Source: Megaleporinus macrocephalus
Taxonomy: Eukaryota; Chordata; Actinopteri; Characiformes; Anostomidae
Reading direction: 5' to 3'
Length of the DNA stretch: 64,000 nt
NCBI GenBank assembly: GCA_021613375.1
Contig: CM038727.1
Coordinates: 6,871,942-6,935,941, forward strand
The notes beneath the pieces are model-generated. The model did not search any database. It was not told the origin of the DNA and worked only from the letters and a program-made list of their open reading frames with translations. The position numbers and the translations under genes were made by a program. Shown piece after piece: positions 20,934-33,284 of the stretch. Positions within the stretch are counted from its first letter, which is position 1, and each line of letters begins with the position of its first letter.

Positions 20934-22250
20934 AAGCAACATATTTGAGTAGTACGTTAGCTTAATATGTGCCTTAATTTGGGTATTTTGACCATTAATA
21001 TGTTGTGTGCTACAGTTTAACTGGATTTTTGTCAAACTTCTATAATACATAAAAGTAAACATGTGCACCAATGTTATTCGCATTAGCTCATCACTGAGCA
21101 CCATTACAGACAGTCCTTGCACAAAAGTACTGCATTGCAGCCTATGGCTGCTTAGGTACACGATTGCAGCCTATTGTGGATTTGTAAGAGTATGTACCTC
21201 CAAATTTCATGAAATTCCTCCAAAACCCTCAATGATTCCCAAAAGTAGAGCATTATATACCGAATAAGGGCATTGTGTCGGGCAAAGCCCCCCTGTCTAG
21301 GTTAACTGGGTCTTATGATAAACATTTGTTAATGCCACTATAAAGCTCTCCATACTGTTCAGGCAATGCTTTGGTGTATTAATTGCCTGCAAAGGCCTGT
21401 CGTTGCCTCCGGTCGCAGCTTAACGAGCTTTTAAGTGTCAAATGCACCTGTGACCAATTAGTCCCAGTTGTTAATTGACTAATGGATTGTTTGTTTGTAG
21501 GCTTCTAGGCATGTTTAAAGAGTTGCACCTGATGATGCACTACTTTAATCTGTTGCAGTGCATTTCAGTGGTGGGAAAAAGGCAGTTGTGGGCGAACGAA
21601 GGTGTGAGGTCTTGTTTACAAGTTCACACGTTCGGTGTAGTTCAGTAGGCGAAGATAAGCCAGGTTGCTCAAGTCAAGGTTTCAGGGCCTACCTGTCTGG
21701 CAGCCTAACAAACAGCTCACACAGAGTCAAAAGAACTAAAAGATGAAAAGAAAGGAAAACAAATAGGGCTGGATTCGTTTCACTGCTGAGTAGCTAACGT
21801 TTGGTGTCTTTAAGTCACAAAACTCATGCCATATGACAAAATTTAAACTGCTTTAGTAACGAAACAGCAAATTAGAGAACACTTTCTGTAGCCTGTAGAA
21901 TTAGGGTGGTAACAGATGCTAACAACTTGATTGATATCTCAATGATCCTAAAAATAGTGATGATCATTAAAGAACTTCATGAAAACATATATTTTTCATA
22001 TCTATATATTTCAAATCTCAATTTGAGATTTAGATATTTGGGTAATTTGGGTATTTCAAGCTATGTGATGATTGACAGCAACCTAGCCATAAACAAGATA
22101 GCTTTTATTTTCTGGCAGAAGTCGGACTTTTAATCAGTGCGAGAAATCTTATAGGCATTTTTACATTAACTACGTGTGTTGTGTTCAGACTGGAGGCAAA
22201 CTGGATTTGTTTCTCAAATGAGACCTTTAGAGAATTGCCCATGCTGCGTA
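20934..22250. other. No feature seen
   Basis: Unique sequence. No motif-bearing frame; repeat A core at 20577-20672 ends before it. Confidence 0.35.
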
Positions 22251-22253
22251 CGT

Positions 22254-22505
22254 CCATGTGGGTTTTCTCCAGGGGCTCTGGTTTCTTCCCACAGTCTAAA
22301 GACATGAGGTCAGGTGAACTGGAGATGCTAGATCATAGATGTAAGTTTGTGTGTATGTCTGTCTATCTGCCCTGTGATGGACTGATTGCCTGTCCAGGGT
22401 GTTTCCTGCCTTCCGCCCAGTAGCTGGTGGGATAGGCTCCTGCACAAACATGACCCAGAAGGATACAGTAAGTGGCTTGGAAAACATATGAACGAATGAA
22501 TGCAT
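22254..22505 (+). repeat. SINE, 5'-truncated, related subfamily
   Basis: GTGGGTTTTCTCCAGG, then TTTCTTCCCACAGTCTAAAG, CCTGTGATGGACTGATTGCC, GGATAGGCTCCTGCA, and a tail with repeated GAAT-like units. This matches the middle and 3' part of fish tRNA-derived SINEs, with a different tail from the 16.5-kb copy. Confidence 0.7.
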
Positions 22506-23734
22506 GTGAACGCTGTTATTTGCAAGTGATCAGATCAGATTTGTGTGGTCAGACATCACTAACCAACCTGCATGGGTTGCTGTGGTGATGATATAGTCGA
22601 CAGTAATAACACAGCAAATCCCAGCAATGCTGTCATTCCAGATTTGACATCGTCAGACACTTTGGAATCTGTTTTGAGCATCAAGTCTGAGACGCATCTG
22701 TAAGAATCTGAATGGAATTTAATTTCAAACCTATTTCAAATGTGGTTTGGATTTGCTGAGGGTATTAGTAGACAAATACGGAATCAGATGGTCATAAATT
22801 GAAATCCCATAACTACCTAGTTGTGCCTTTGGGCAAGGACCCCCACTTCCCCTGGTGGCACTGCTCTGTTGGCGATGCTGTGCTGCTTCCAGTTTGGGCT
22901 AGTTAGGCAGCAAAATGATAAAGTTTCTTGGAGGACCAACACATTTAATTTGATTATATGCATATTTTACTGTCCCAACTAACAAATATTAGTCTAAATC
23001 AAATCTGGACATGCCCAAAACTGGACTCAAGCTGACAGTCCAGGCCTTAGTGTCCAACAGAGGTAGGATTTTAATCCAATTCAGCATTCACCAAAGTATA
23101 ATTCTGTGGCTAGGTGGCTATGATAGGCAACAAACTATAAATAATAACATGAGCATTTGTCAGCCGGCAAAATTTTCAGAGCAAAATGAGCTATTGCACT
23201 TTCACACTCTGTTCAGGAGCTAAGACATTTGATGCTAGCAGACAGAGTTAGCTAGTACCAGCTAGCTAGCTTGTGATTGGGATCATAGTTTACATCAGCA
23301 TCTTCCAGAATAGATCTGCCAAAATAAAAAACACAGCAGAGCAAAAATCTACCCAGGAGTACAGATTTAATTTGATAAATGAGGCAAAACAATGTCAGGA
23401 GGCTCCAGCAAATACAACATAATTCAAATATAATACTGGGCAAACAAAGTACATATATCATAAAACTTATCAGATTAATATCCCTCACTGTATATGTCTA
23501 AAATACAAAAAGATGATGTTCAGTCTTCTTGATAACAGTTTTTTTATTTTCCTATGTGTCATTTTAGCAAAATACCCCAAAATAATAAGAAATATTATTA
23601 ATAACCTAGCCAAAAGCCAGCAAGCAATCATGATACAGTACCAGCACAATCAAACCATATCACAACCCCTAAAATATCTCATATACTTCACTATTTCTGC
23701 TTTGCAATAATGACAATAATAGTAATAACATTAC
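22506..23734. other. No feature seen
   Basis: AT-rich unique sequence. Short frames carry no recognisable motif. Confidence 0.35.
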
Positions 23735-24830
23735 TAAGGGATGAATAAACAACAAGTAGAGGAGTGCAGGTCAGTGTGTTTGGGGATCTGCCCTGAGTGA
23801 GTACTGCAGTTTGGTGGCTGTAGGTTTAACAAACCATGATGTGGGGGTTTTGCCGAAAATGAATGGGACTCTATGGGAGAAGTGCGGGTCGGTATGTTTG
23901 TGGATTGGAGTTTGGGGTCCTGCACTGAGTGAGTACAGGCAGTTTGGTGGCTGCAGGTTGAACAAAATCATAATGTTTGGCCGTGCCTAAAATGAATGGT
24001 ACACTATGGGGGGAAAAAGAGGGATGAATAAAACGACAAACAGACAAGTGTGGGCCAAACCAACACTGCAGTTGTGGTCGGGGGTCTGCCCTGAGTCAGT
24101 GTATGCAAAATGGTGTCTGTTGGATGAGCGGAGGTACCTTAGATAAGTGCTTATTTTTTTAACCTATTCATTCTCTATAGGGAAAAAATCCTGGAAAATC
24201 CATAGTTTTCCGGAATCTGTGTATCCGATCAAAAAGCTGATCCAAATCACACAGAGTGGACAATCTGGGGTTGAAATTGAGTGAATATCTCAAAAACTGC
24301 AGGACAAGTTACACAGCAAATATCCGGCTTAAGCAGTGCGAAAAACAAAGGATGAATAAACGACTAAAGTAGAAAGAATAAAGTAGAGGAGAGTGTGTTT
24401 GGGGGTCTGCTCTAAGTGAGTACAGGCAGTTTGGTGGCTGTAGGTTTAACGAAACCATGATGTTTGGGTGTGCTCCAAAATGAATAGGACTCTATGGTGG
24501 AAAAAAGAAGAATGAATAAAAACAAACAGACGAGTGCGGGTCAAACCAACACTGCAGTCGTGGTCGGGGGTCTGCCCTGAGTAAATGTACGAGAAACAGT
24601 TTCTGTCAGTTGAACAGAAGTTCAGTAGATTGGCGTGCACTTTTCCATCCTATTCATTCTCTATGGGAAAAAAATTACGGAAAAAATATGTTGTTTTACG
24701 GAATCTGTTCATCTGATCAAAAAGCTGTATACAAGCCCAAATCACACAATCAGACCAGACAATCTGGAGGTGGAACGGAGTTGATATCTCAACTTTGGCA
24801 GAAAGCCAAAAAACGAATACCAGTATAGTT
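23735..24830 (+). repeat. Dispersed repeat R, tandem pair
   Basis: Two head-to-tail copies (about 23735-24345 and 24346-24830) share GAGTACAGGCAGTTTGGTGG, AATGAATAGGACTCTATGG, GGTCGGGGGTCTGCCCTGAG and ATTCATTCTCTATGGGAAAA-like blocks. The first copy also has a short internal duplication of its beginning. Inverted relatives lie at 11.28 and 33.29 kb. The class is unknown. Confidence 0.7.
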
Positions 24831-25399
24831 AATGTAGTTAACCAGAATTATAATTCTGTTGCGGTAAAATCAGCACGGCTCATGTTCCTCCGCTTCTACT
24901 GCGCCCTCTTTTCTTTTTAGGAAAACAAATCCGTATAACGGTCCTTCGTTCTCGCGAGTCTGTGCAGTTTACTGGGTTCAAAGAGATCCAACCGGGCTAG
25001 AAATCCTCACCGCGAGCTCTGCTGACTTGCCTCAAGCATCTCAACGGCAGTTCTGAGTCAACGCTGGAGCAGAATGAAGAACCTGCTGTTCGGAGATTTG
25101 TACTCAAAACCGAGCGCAGTGTGAAGTGTTTCTCTGAACGTGTACGCAGTAGTTAGCATGCTAATCACACTCTGCTGTAGTGCGTTGCTTTAGAGCGTAG
25201 CACAGCCCGGCCGTGACGGCCCCCTACCGGCTGTAACCCACACCTTATTGATCGAACATGGTGATGGGTAAACATGAACGACTGGTAAGCAGGAACGAAG
25301 CTTATTAAAACACTGTGGGCTAGTAATCCTGAGGCCTGGGCTGATCAGCCTGTGGGGCTAGGATTGCTAAAAGAATGCAACGCTGGTGAAAGCGAACAC
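24831..25399. other. No feature seen
   Basis: Unique sequence of balanced composition. Confidence 0.3.
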
Positions 25400-25690
25400 C
25401 AGAACAGGTTTGGGGCGTGAACGGAGGGGCTCCTGCGTGATACAGTGGATTAATCAGTGGGTGCTTTCACTGTAAGTGGATCTGACTTCACTGTAACTGA
25501 CTGACCAGGGTGTCCACTAATGAAACAATGTCTTTTGTCGTGGAGGAGCCGCAGCATGGCTAATTGAATTTCCCCTCGGTACGGCGCCAACAAATGGCCT
25601 TCTCCCAGGAAATCTGGCAGCTCCGGGTTGTGCTCTAATCGAGGTGGATGGAGGAACAATGGAGTTGTTTCATTCCCAAACAGGCCATGA
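25400..25690. promoter_or_regulatory. Candidate conserved non-coding island with SOX-type site
   Basis: Repeat-free, with CATGGCTAATTGAATTTCCC and GGAGGAACAATGGAGTTG. AACAATGG is the preferred SOX-family core. The 16-mer ATGGAGGAACAATGGA is shared with 9933-9948. Confidence 0.28.
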
Positions 25691-25969
25691 TCCTCAGCTC
25701 ACCCCCCCCTCCAACGAAAGGGCACCTTCTACACTGAGGATTGGACACAAGGTTCTTCTCGAAGGTTGCCTGAATGTCCCTGAGCAGCCTATTGGTCAAA
25801 GTGATTCTCCTTGAGCAACATGGTTGGACTTAAACCCACATTTCTTGGGCTAGTCATGCTTTTAAGCTTTATTTATGTTCACCTTATACGTCAGACCAGC
25901 TACACTCTGGTCGTATGACCTCAACGGAACGATATAATGAACCAGAGCACCGAAAGAGAAAACATCCGT

Positions 25970-26240
25970 TCAGATTTTACTGGCCGTGCGTTCAACACGT
26001 CAGCTTTATTATCTCGTTGTGGTCTATTAGCATATGAGAAATAAATCAGCGTTAATAATAGGCCTCCTTACAAACCCGTAATAAGCTCTGATAAGCCCGC
26101 GTCAAAGGGCAACTAATTATCCACAATTGCTCGGGCGGCCCAGACAAACACGGCCCGTGTCACGATTCCTGACAAATAGCTGGTTTTAAAAGGGGTCCCG
26201 CTGTCTTTTGTCTCGGATCAGTTTCATCGAGACACATAAT
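25970..26240. promoter_or_regulatory. Candidate conserved non-coding island
   Basis: Repeat-free stretch with clustered homeodomain-type cores: TTAGCATATGAGAAATAAAT, GCGTTAATAATAGG and GGCAACTAATTATCCACAAT. Composition and motif density differ from the neighbours. Function is inferred only. Confidence 0.28.
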
Positions 26241-26785
26241 TTCCTCTCGTCGTCTGAAGTCGATGCCGAACAGAAGGAAAAGAACGTTCATTGCAGAATT
26301 AAAAGCTAAAACAATTCCAGACTTATGCAGGTTGGTTTAACTTATTTAAATAAAGTGCAGAACCTGCCCTGCTAGATCTGCCCCCCACCCACTCACAGTC
26401 AACGGGGCTATTACTGTTAAATTAAAGCATCTAAAAGCAACAACAGTTCAGTCACCAGGCGGTAAACCAAGTCTCAAACTCCCTGTGCTATTTATAAAAT
26501 GGGTTTCCAGGCTGAGCAACTGCACACAAGCCTAAGATCACTATGTGCAAAGCCAAGCGTCAGCTGGAGGGGTGTAAAGCGGGGAAGCAGTGGAAACGTG
26601 TTCTCTGGAGGGATACATCATGCTTCACTATCTGATGGATAGTCTGATAGATGAAGCTAGATTTGGCTACCCAATGCCAACCATTCAGACTTTTTCCAAA
26701 TACTTCTGGGCCATTTCTTGGTTTACACACAATATTGTCGCTGTACAAAGGAATACAAGTATATCCATTTTTGCCCATTTTTAAT
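26241..26785. other. No feature seen
   Basis: Unique sequence. Overlapping short frames at 26560-26850 on both strands carry no motif. Confidence 0.3.
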
Positions 26786-26890
26786 TTTTTTGTTATTATT
26801 TTAACAGAGCAGCTGCCGTTTACACTGTGTGGAAATTTTATAAAGAATTAACCAATAGAAGTGCTCCAAAATAGCTGGTTGGGCAGTCGT
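26786..26890 (-). repeat. Repeat A fragment
   Basis: ACAGAGCAGCTGCCGTTTAC and ACCAATAGAAGTGCTCCAAA match the A family on the minus strand; the same pair of blocks recurs at 62990-63060. A short (TA)n follows at 26901-26916. Confidence 0.6.
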
Positions 26891-27163
26891 GGCCTGAAGG
26901 TATATATATATATATAGTTTATAGTTCACTACCTCATATGATTCAGATATGGAATTCATTGTTTTTATGCTGTTACACTCTTTGTTTCTTCACTCATTGT
27001 CCATGTTTACAGCTTCACTGACCATATTCACCATATTTGGTCACACCCACTTTCTAGCATATGTTTCTTCCGCCTTTGTGTTAGAACTTCAGCTCAGCTA
27101 ACCAAAATGAATACAGCTACATGGAAGGAGACCAGAGAGACAGTAAGAAGTTCTAATGGTACA

Positions 27164-27420
27164 ACACACAGTGGGTGGGTGATATGAGAAGGTGGTCTGA
27201 GGTTAATAACACAGTGGGTGGATGATATGAGAAGGTGGTCTGAGGTTAATAACACAGTGGGTGGGTGATATGAGAAGGTGGTCTGAGGTTAATAACACAG
27301 TGGGTGGGTGATATGAGAAGGTGGTCTGAGGTTAATAACACAGTGGGTGGGTGATATGAGAAGGTGGTCTGAGGTTAATAACACAGTGGGTGGGTGATAT
27401 GAGAAGGTGGTCTGAGGTTA
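27164..27420. repeat. 43-bp tandem repeat, six copies
   Basis: Unit AACACAGTGGGTGGGTGATA plus TGAGAAGGTGGTCTGAGGTT. Copies are almost identical (one GGATGA variant), so expansion is recent. Confidence 0.95.
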
Positions 27421-28119
27421 CTTTTTTATTGAGACATGTTTAATTACTCTGTACTCTCGGAAGGTGTAGACGGTTCAGTAATGAAAAACTATAAAAGTAC
27501 TGAAGCGTATCAGTACCTGCACAGTGGGAAGGTGGGCGTGTACTCCTACACACAGACGGTGAGTTTATATTTCTGAAAGCCGGTTAAACCCAAGTCCAGC
27601 CAGCTGCCCGAGCCACTCTGCGTGGGTGTTAGTTAAAGCCCAGATAGCCTAGCACGGTGGACACTGATCAGAAAACAGTTACTGAACTGATAGACTCACC
27701 AGCACCCGACACGTCTGCTTCCTCTGAGCTTCATAAGCGAGACAGTTCTCTGGATAAGGATGCTCTGGTGCTGGTTCTCCTCCACAGAATGGTAAGAGCA
27801 GACATACGGAGGTTTGGGTGGATGTTTTAAATTTAGAGCTTTAGTCAGAGACGCAGGTCCTCTTCTTTGGAAGGCGGCCCCCCCAACACTCTGATCTTTA
27901 TGTGCTGTGCTCGTAACTCTGCTGTTCAAGCCAAGTTTTCCTCTTCTTCCAATTACTGACTCCCTCTAACTGAACATGTTATGTTAGTCATTTTATATGT
28001 TTATTGTTGTTTTGGTTGTAATTAGTATCAATGTATCCGCGGGTGCACCGGAAGTTCTAACACAAAGTAAACAAAGATGCCCCCCAGTGTTATCATGGAA
28101 AATAGCGTGAATAGGAGAA
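27421..28119. other. No feature seen
   Basis: Unique sequence; nothing supported. Confidence 0.3.
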
Positions 28120-28320
<201 letters not shown>

Positions 28321-28359
28321 CACAAGTCAATCAAGGCTATGTAGGAAATCACAGAAACC

Positions 28360-28560
28360 AGTCTCGCTAATGAGATGAAGAGAGCGGGTTCAGTGTTGTG
28401 ACCTAGTTAAATATTTATTGTCTGCTCCGCCTCATTAAGGTTGTAACTGGGGGCAGGGGTCATTAGCTGTGTGACTTCACCGTCCACCTCACTGGGGATA
28501 GTCATCTGATTAACCGCCCTATGATGAGTTTATTAATAATAATTGTCTGATTTACTGGAT
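28360..28560. promoter_or_regulatory. Candidate conserved non-coding island
   Basis: Repeat-free, with CGCCTCATTAAGGTTGT, GGTCATTAGCTGTGTGAC and TTTATTAATAATAATTGTCT. Weak, motif-based suggestion only. Confidence 0.2.
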
Positions 28561-29116
28561 GGTTTGTGGACTGTTTCTGTCAGATTAACTGATATAATAA
28601 GTACACTGTATTATATCCACTGTGTATACATATTTTTATTGTTCCTATCGAGACATTTGGATATGAGAGAGCCACAGATTCTGTTGATTCGTATTATTTC
28701 CAGTGAGTTAATCCAATTTCAGAACAAGCACATTTTCCATTGCGTCCACTGTGATGGGCAGATTGTACGTGTAATGATGTTTCCCATTGCCTGAGATTTA
28801 AATAGAGATTTAATAGCATGTTTTTGAGTCTATGTAGGCCGAATGTAAACATGTATGCACATATGTGGGCTCTGCAGAAAAGGCTGAGCTTTACGGTCAC
28901 AGCACATACATGAAGCAGGTCAGTCGGAAGCGTGGCGACATAAGGTGACCGCGAACGCACAAAGCCGTGTTTTAACCCCAGCGGTGTCCTTCAATAGTCC
29001 TCGTTTAGAAGCAAATACAAGTTAAACGTCCACTCTTGCCGCTTGGCTGCTCAAACGTGGAGACTTGCTTATTGTCAGCGTCAGAGTAGAACCTTGTATC
29101 TTTGATTTTCATATCC
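28561..29116. other. No feature seen
   Basis: Unique sequence; short frames on both strands are unsupported. Confidence 0.3.
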
Positions 29117-29578
29117 TTCATACCCAAGGACGGATTAAGGATAGTCTGGGCCCCTTGGCAACTCTTTAACCCCCCCCCAACCCGCGCCTCTCGTGATCAA
29201 GGCCCCTCTAATGGTATGCCCTGCTCTTCTCTAGGGCCCCCTAGTAGAGGCTCTCATAACCAGGGCCCTCTAAAATTATGCCCCCCTCTTTCCTAGGACA
29301 CCTAATAGCCAAAAGTCGAAGTCAGAGCAGTGCTACAACACCTCGTCCATTTTCATAAGGGGTCCAGAAGCATGGCTAGGGCCTCCGAAAGTATAGCTAG
29401 GGCCCAAAAGCATGGCTGGGGCCCTCAAGAGGCCCTGGGGTCAAAGTCCCTAAAGGTCAGAGGATCCTTAAAATTTTCCTCGGAAATGAAAATATATTGT
29501 ATCATAAATGTTGATAGGCATCACAACCTCAAGGGCCCTGGGCGCTGGCCCGGTCAGTAATCCAGCAATGTTCATACC
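29117..29578. mobile_element. hAT-type non-autonomous element with 8-bp TSD
   Basis: The element runs 29125-29570 and is flanked by a perfect 8-bp duplication, TTCATACC, at 29117-29124 and 29571-29578. An 8-bp target duplication is the hAT hallmark. The left end CAAGGACGGATTA and the reversed right end CATTGCTGGATTA share 9 of 13 bases, and both continue into GGGCC-rich arms. The interior is a series of GGGCCC and GGGGCCCTC blocks with no transposase frame. Confidence 0.75.
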
Positions 29579-29627
29579 CCACCCCCAGAGTCCCACCCCC
29601 AGAATCCCACCCCCAAAGTCCCACCCC
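29577..29627 (-). repeat. C/G-run tandem repeat, G-quadruplex candidate
   Basis: Four near-14-bp units of CCCACCCCCAGAGT type. On the minus strand this gives eight runs of 3-5 G separated by loops of 1 and 5 bases, a strong G-quadruplex pattern. It abuts the right target duplication of the hAT element. Confidence 0.75.
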
Positions 29628-29639
29628 TTGTCACTGTTG

Positions 29640-30050
29640 CTTTCCCATGTCATTTGATGACAGCAGCCATTTTTAATATTGATCATCATCAACATTTCAT
29701 GCATTAACATTACATTATTATAATCCTTTCAAGTAATACTTGTTCAGTGGTGATATTGAGCCATGACCTCCCAAAGAGCCATTAGAACGCATAACACTTG
29801 TCGTTTGTGGTTCTTTAAGGACGTTTCTTTACTTCTCAAGCCCAAATGAACCCTTAATTTTGAAGCGTGCACATCCAAAACAATCAAACGCCCTGAAATC
29901 TGAAGTCTGAGAAGGTCTGTGCAAACGTGCTGACTAGATATAGTCTGTCACTTTCAGCATGTCATGAATAATTGCTAAACCGACCGTCATGTTGGAAAAG
30001 CTAGTAAATCAGCGCTCCTCCCAGAAGGACCTCTGAGGACTCTGTCCCCG
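29640..30050. other. No feature seen
   Basis: Unique sequence. Confidence 0.3.
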
Positions 30051-30054
30051 GAAT

Positions 30055-30400
30055 GAACCTGATTCACACTCCAGTAACCCGCGTTCCTCCCCGGCTCCGT
30101 ATTCTCCCCGGCACTATCTCTTATCTCTGCACATGAAAGCAGACAGTCGTATTCAGAGAGAAGCGTGAGTTACGGCTGAGCCGCGCGATGGGGAAACAGC
30201 ACTAAATGCAATCGCTGCTGCTGTTGCATCAGAGGCCGCCGATGATACGCGGGGCCAGGCTATTTCGCCGGCTCCTGAGGCGACACTCTGCTGCAAACTC
30301 ACACGTTCTGTGTCTCGTGCTTTTCTCGCTTTCTCACCAGCTGCTTGCAAATGTTGCAACACTTCAGACACATGCGGGAGGCAGCTCTGCATGTGCTGCG
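30055..30400. promoter_or_regulatory. Candidate GC-rich conserved non-coding island
   Basis: GC-rich, repeat-free, with overlapping frames open on both strands (79 and 66 codons) but no domain. It includes ATGCAATCGCTGCTGCTG and CGCGGGGCCAGGCTATTTCG. An unrecognised first exon is an alternative. Confidence 0.2.
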
Positions 30401-30619
30401 ACCTAAAGAACAGTAATGAGGTTTGAATGAATTAACTCAACGACTGTGAATTAATTGCTCACTTAACCCTGACATGCTTACGTCTGGGACCCTAAACGTG
30501 AGGGGGTGATGTATGAACGTGGATGTAGTTCCTCCATCCTTCATCTAATTTTGGATGTCCAGCTGATTACGGCTTATTAAAGCTGAAAGTCCACTGTGAG
30601 CTCATATTCATTATTTCAT

Positions 30620-31310
30620 TTCTACTCCAGTATACGGTGTTAAACATATAATAATAACTGAAATACTTATTATTATTGGTCAACATCCAAATATTTACGG
30701 ACTCAACTGTAAATTTTTGTTTTTCAACCAATTATAAAAAAAATCTGTTTCTGATTAAAAATAAAACTTTGTTTGAATTTTTTTCATTTTTTAAATTGTT
30801 TGAAAAATTAACATTTTTGAAAAGATGAAAAATCTGGAAAAAATTACAATTTTGGGAAAAAAATAAAAAAATTGAAAAATGAAATAAAAAAAATAAATAA
30901 AATCAAAAAAAAAGAGAAAAATTTGGGGGGGAAAAACGGTGTTATACATGTAATAATAACTGAAATACTTCTTATTATTGGTCAACATCCAAATATTTAC
31001 ATCCAAATATTTATGGACTCTACTGTAAATTTTGTTTTTCAACCAATTATAAAAAATCTGTTTCAGATTAAAAATAAAACTTTGTTTGACATTTTTTCAT
31101 TTTTTTAATTGTTTGAAAAAATCTGGAAAAATTACAATTTTGGGAAAAAAATTTAAAATTAAAAAAATTAAATTTAGAAAAAAAATTTAATTAAAAAAAA
31201 GAAAAATTTGGGAAAAAAATATTTTTTGGAAAAAAATAAAAAAATAAGAAATATTTAATTTTCAAAAAAAGAACATTTCGGAAAAAAATATTTTTTTATC
31301 AGACTTTTTC
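30620..31310. repeat. AT-rich direct duplication
   Basis: Blocks at 30634-30815 and 30936-31120 share ATAATAATAACTGAAATACT, GGTCAACATCCAAATATTTA and TTTTTCAACCAATTATAAAA. The intervening and following sequence is A/T-run rich. The CCAAATATTTA..GGACTC..ACTGTA string resembles a Tc1-like terminal region, uncertainly. Confidence 0.6.
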
Positions 31311-31800
31311 AGCGGATAAAATTCCAGTGCTACAGTGTTGCCATATCACACCATTAAGAGAGAAGAGTAGAAGTAGAACTCATTAAAAGGCCTCAGTAGT
31401 ATGTACAGTATATACCGGTCAGTGTTTTAAAAGACCCTCATTGATGAAAACGAGTGCACTGATTTTTCTGAATTATTTCTGCATAATTAATATAAAGAAA
31501 GTCATTCATGGCTGTTTGATGTGAAACGCTTCTCTGAATTCAGAACAGCTCGTAGCAGAGGAGACAGGAACCAGACGTCTGAAGTCTGGTTCCTGTCTGG
31601 TTTGGTGCTCACACAGGAAGTTATTGTATGAAGTAGTTATGAATAAGTTGGCTGAGACAGTAGTTTCGCAACTTTTCGGCCTTAAATGTATTTTTTAAAA
31701 CACAAGCATAGCAGAGAGGTACGTGCAGGGCAGTGCAAGAGAAACATTCACTCACCATCATCAGTGGCTGTGGATCTGGATAGTGAATATAATAATATAT
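31311..31800. other. No feature seen
   Basis: Unique sequence. Confidence 0.3.
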
Positions 31801-31814
31801 ATTGTGTGGTGACT

Positions 31815-32412
31815 CTATATACCATATAGGAGCACTTAGTTGTTCAACAATTACAGACTGTAGTTCATCTGATTTGCTGCATACATTGTTTATCCCCTTT
31901 CACCCTGTTCTCTAATGATCAGGACCACCACAGAGCTGGTACTATTTGGGATTTGGGTCATTCTCAGCACTGCAGTGAGTCTGACCTGATGTTGGTGTTA
32001 GTGTGTGTTGTGCTGGTGTGAGTGGATCAGACACAGTAGTGGTGCTGGAGTGTAAAGTCAGAGACAGTAGCTCATCTGCTGCTGCACAGTTTGTGTTCCT
32101 CTAGTCCTTCATCCGTGGACACAGGACGCCGTCCACAGGACACTGCTGTCTGGATAGTTTTGGTTGGTGGATGATTCTCAGTCCAGCAGTGACACTCAGG
32201 TGTTTAAACACTCCAGCAGCAGCACTGCTGTGTCTGATCCACACACACCAGCACAACACTAACACTAACTCAGTGTCACTGCAGTGCTGAGAATGACCCA
32301 CCACCCAAATAATACTTGCTCTGTGGTGGTCCTGTGGGGGTCCTGAACAGGTAATAAAGTATACAGAGAATCAGATGAACTACAGTCTGTAAGTGTAGCT
32401 CCTATATGGTCA
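31815..32412. mobile_element. Foldback (palindromic) DNA element
   Basis: Left arm ACCATATAGGAGCACTTAG, then ACAGACTGTAGTTCATCTGA, GGTCATTCTCAGCACTGCAG and GAGTGGATCAGACACAG is mirrored on the right by the reverse complements CTGTGTCTGATCCACAC, CTGCAGTGCTGAGAATGACC, TCAGATGAACTACAGTCTGT and GCTCCTATATGGT. Arms span nearly the whole ~600 bp with a short centre near 32085-32100. No transposase. I recognise this as a high-copy fish element but cannot name it. Confidence 0.75.
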
Positions 32413-32491
32413 GTGGAGCTGATACAGTGGACAGTGAGTGTAGATACAAGGACGTGGTTTTAATGGTATGGTGGATTAGGGTGTTGGTATG

Positions 32492-33089
32492 GGGTGTCTC
32501 AAATCCTACTGAGCTCCTACATAGACAGTATTTACGTCTCAGTATGCGCTCCCGACACGTAGACTGTCTCAATTCTTACATACCTTAAACATACTGTCTA
32601 CTGAGAAAACTTATTTAGACCTGATTTTAAGGAAGCATCGAACGCTTCCTCAGCCGCTAAGACAATCCCATGATGCACCGCAGGCTAATCTAGGAGCAGT
32701 GAAGTGGTTTTAAAATGTGAGTTATTTTGATTTTCTCTGGAGTTTTAATGTGTTTCTGGTCATATAATCACACAAAACAGTATTTTATTATCAACTCTGT
32801 AAAGAGTCCTTCACCATTTAGCAGTTTTATACTCGCGCTATAAGCATTTATGCTAGCAGATTTTTAAGACTCAGGCTATTGTTTTGAATGCTGGCTGGTA
32901 GCTTAGCAACCAGCTAAACCACCGGTGGCGTGCTGCAGTGGGCGGGAACAAGCCGTGACGCAGTCTCTCTCTAACTAGAGCGTCTCAGTAATCTGTTTTA
33001 TGAGGAGAGATGAGGAGAGAACACTGCTACTTACACAGCTGCTACCTAGACAGCCTACTTACACACTCACTAGGATTTGAGACACACCC
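32492..33089. mobile_element. TIR element, ~600 bp, non-autonomous
   Basis: Begins GGGTGTCTCAAATCCTA and ends TAGGATTTGAGACACACCC, an inverted pair differing by a 2-base GT insertion. Inner arm blocks also pair: ACATAGACAGTA near the left end with a TACCTAGACAGCCT block near the right end. No clear target duplication and no transposase frame. Superfamily undetermined. Confidence 0.6.
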
Positions 33090-33284
33090 GATGTGTTTCT
33101 TTTGCTGCATTTCACGTCCCATAATCCTCTGTATCGGCGCCCAAAGCAACTTGAGCACAATAGCAGAAATCGCCAGCACTGAGACCTAAAGGAACCCAAG
33201 ATGAAGCCTTCATCACAGCACTATCACCTAAAGCACTGACTTATGAGGCAACACAGGCCGCAAGGCACCGACAGCTGGCTTCAG

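Noticed and set aside
29125..29570. hAT element as possibly autonomous
   Set aside because: Only 446 bp, with no transposase frame.
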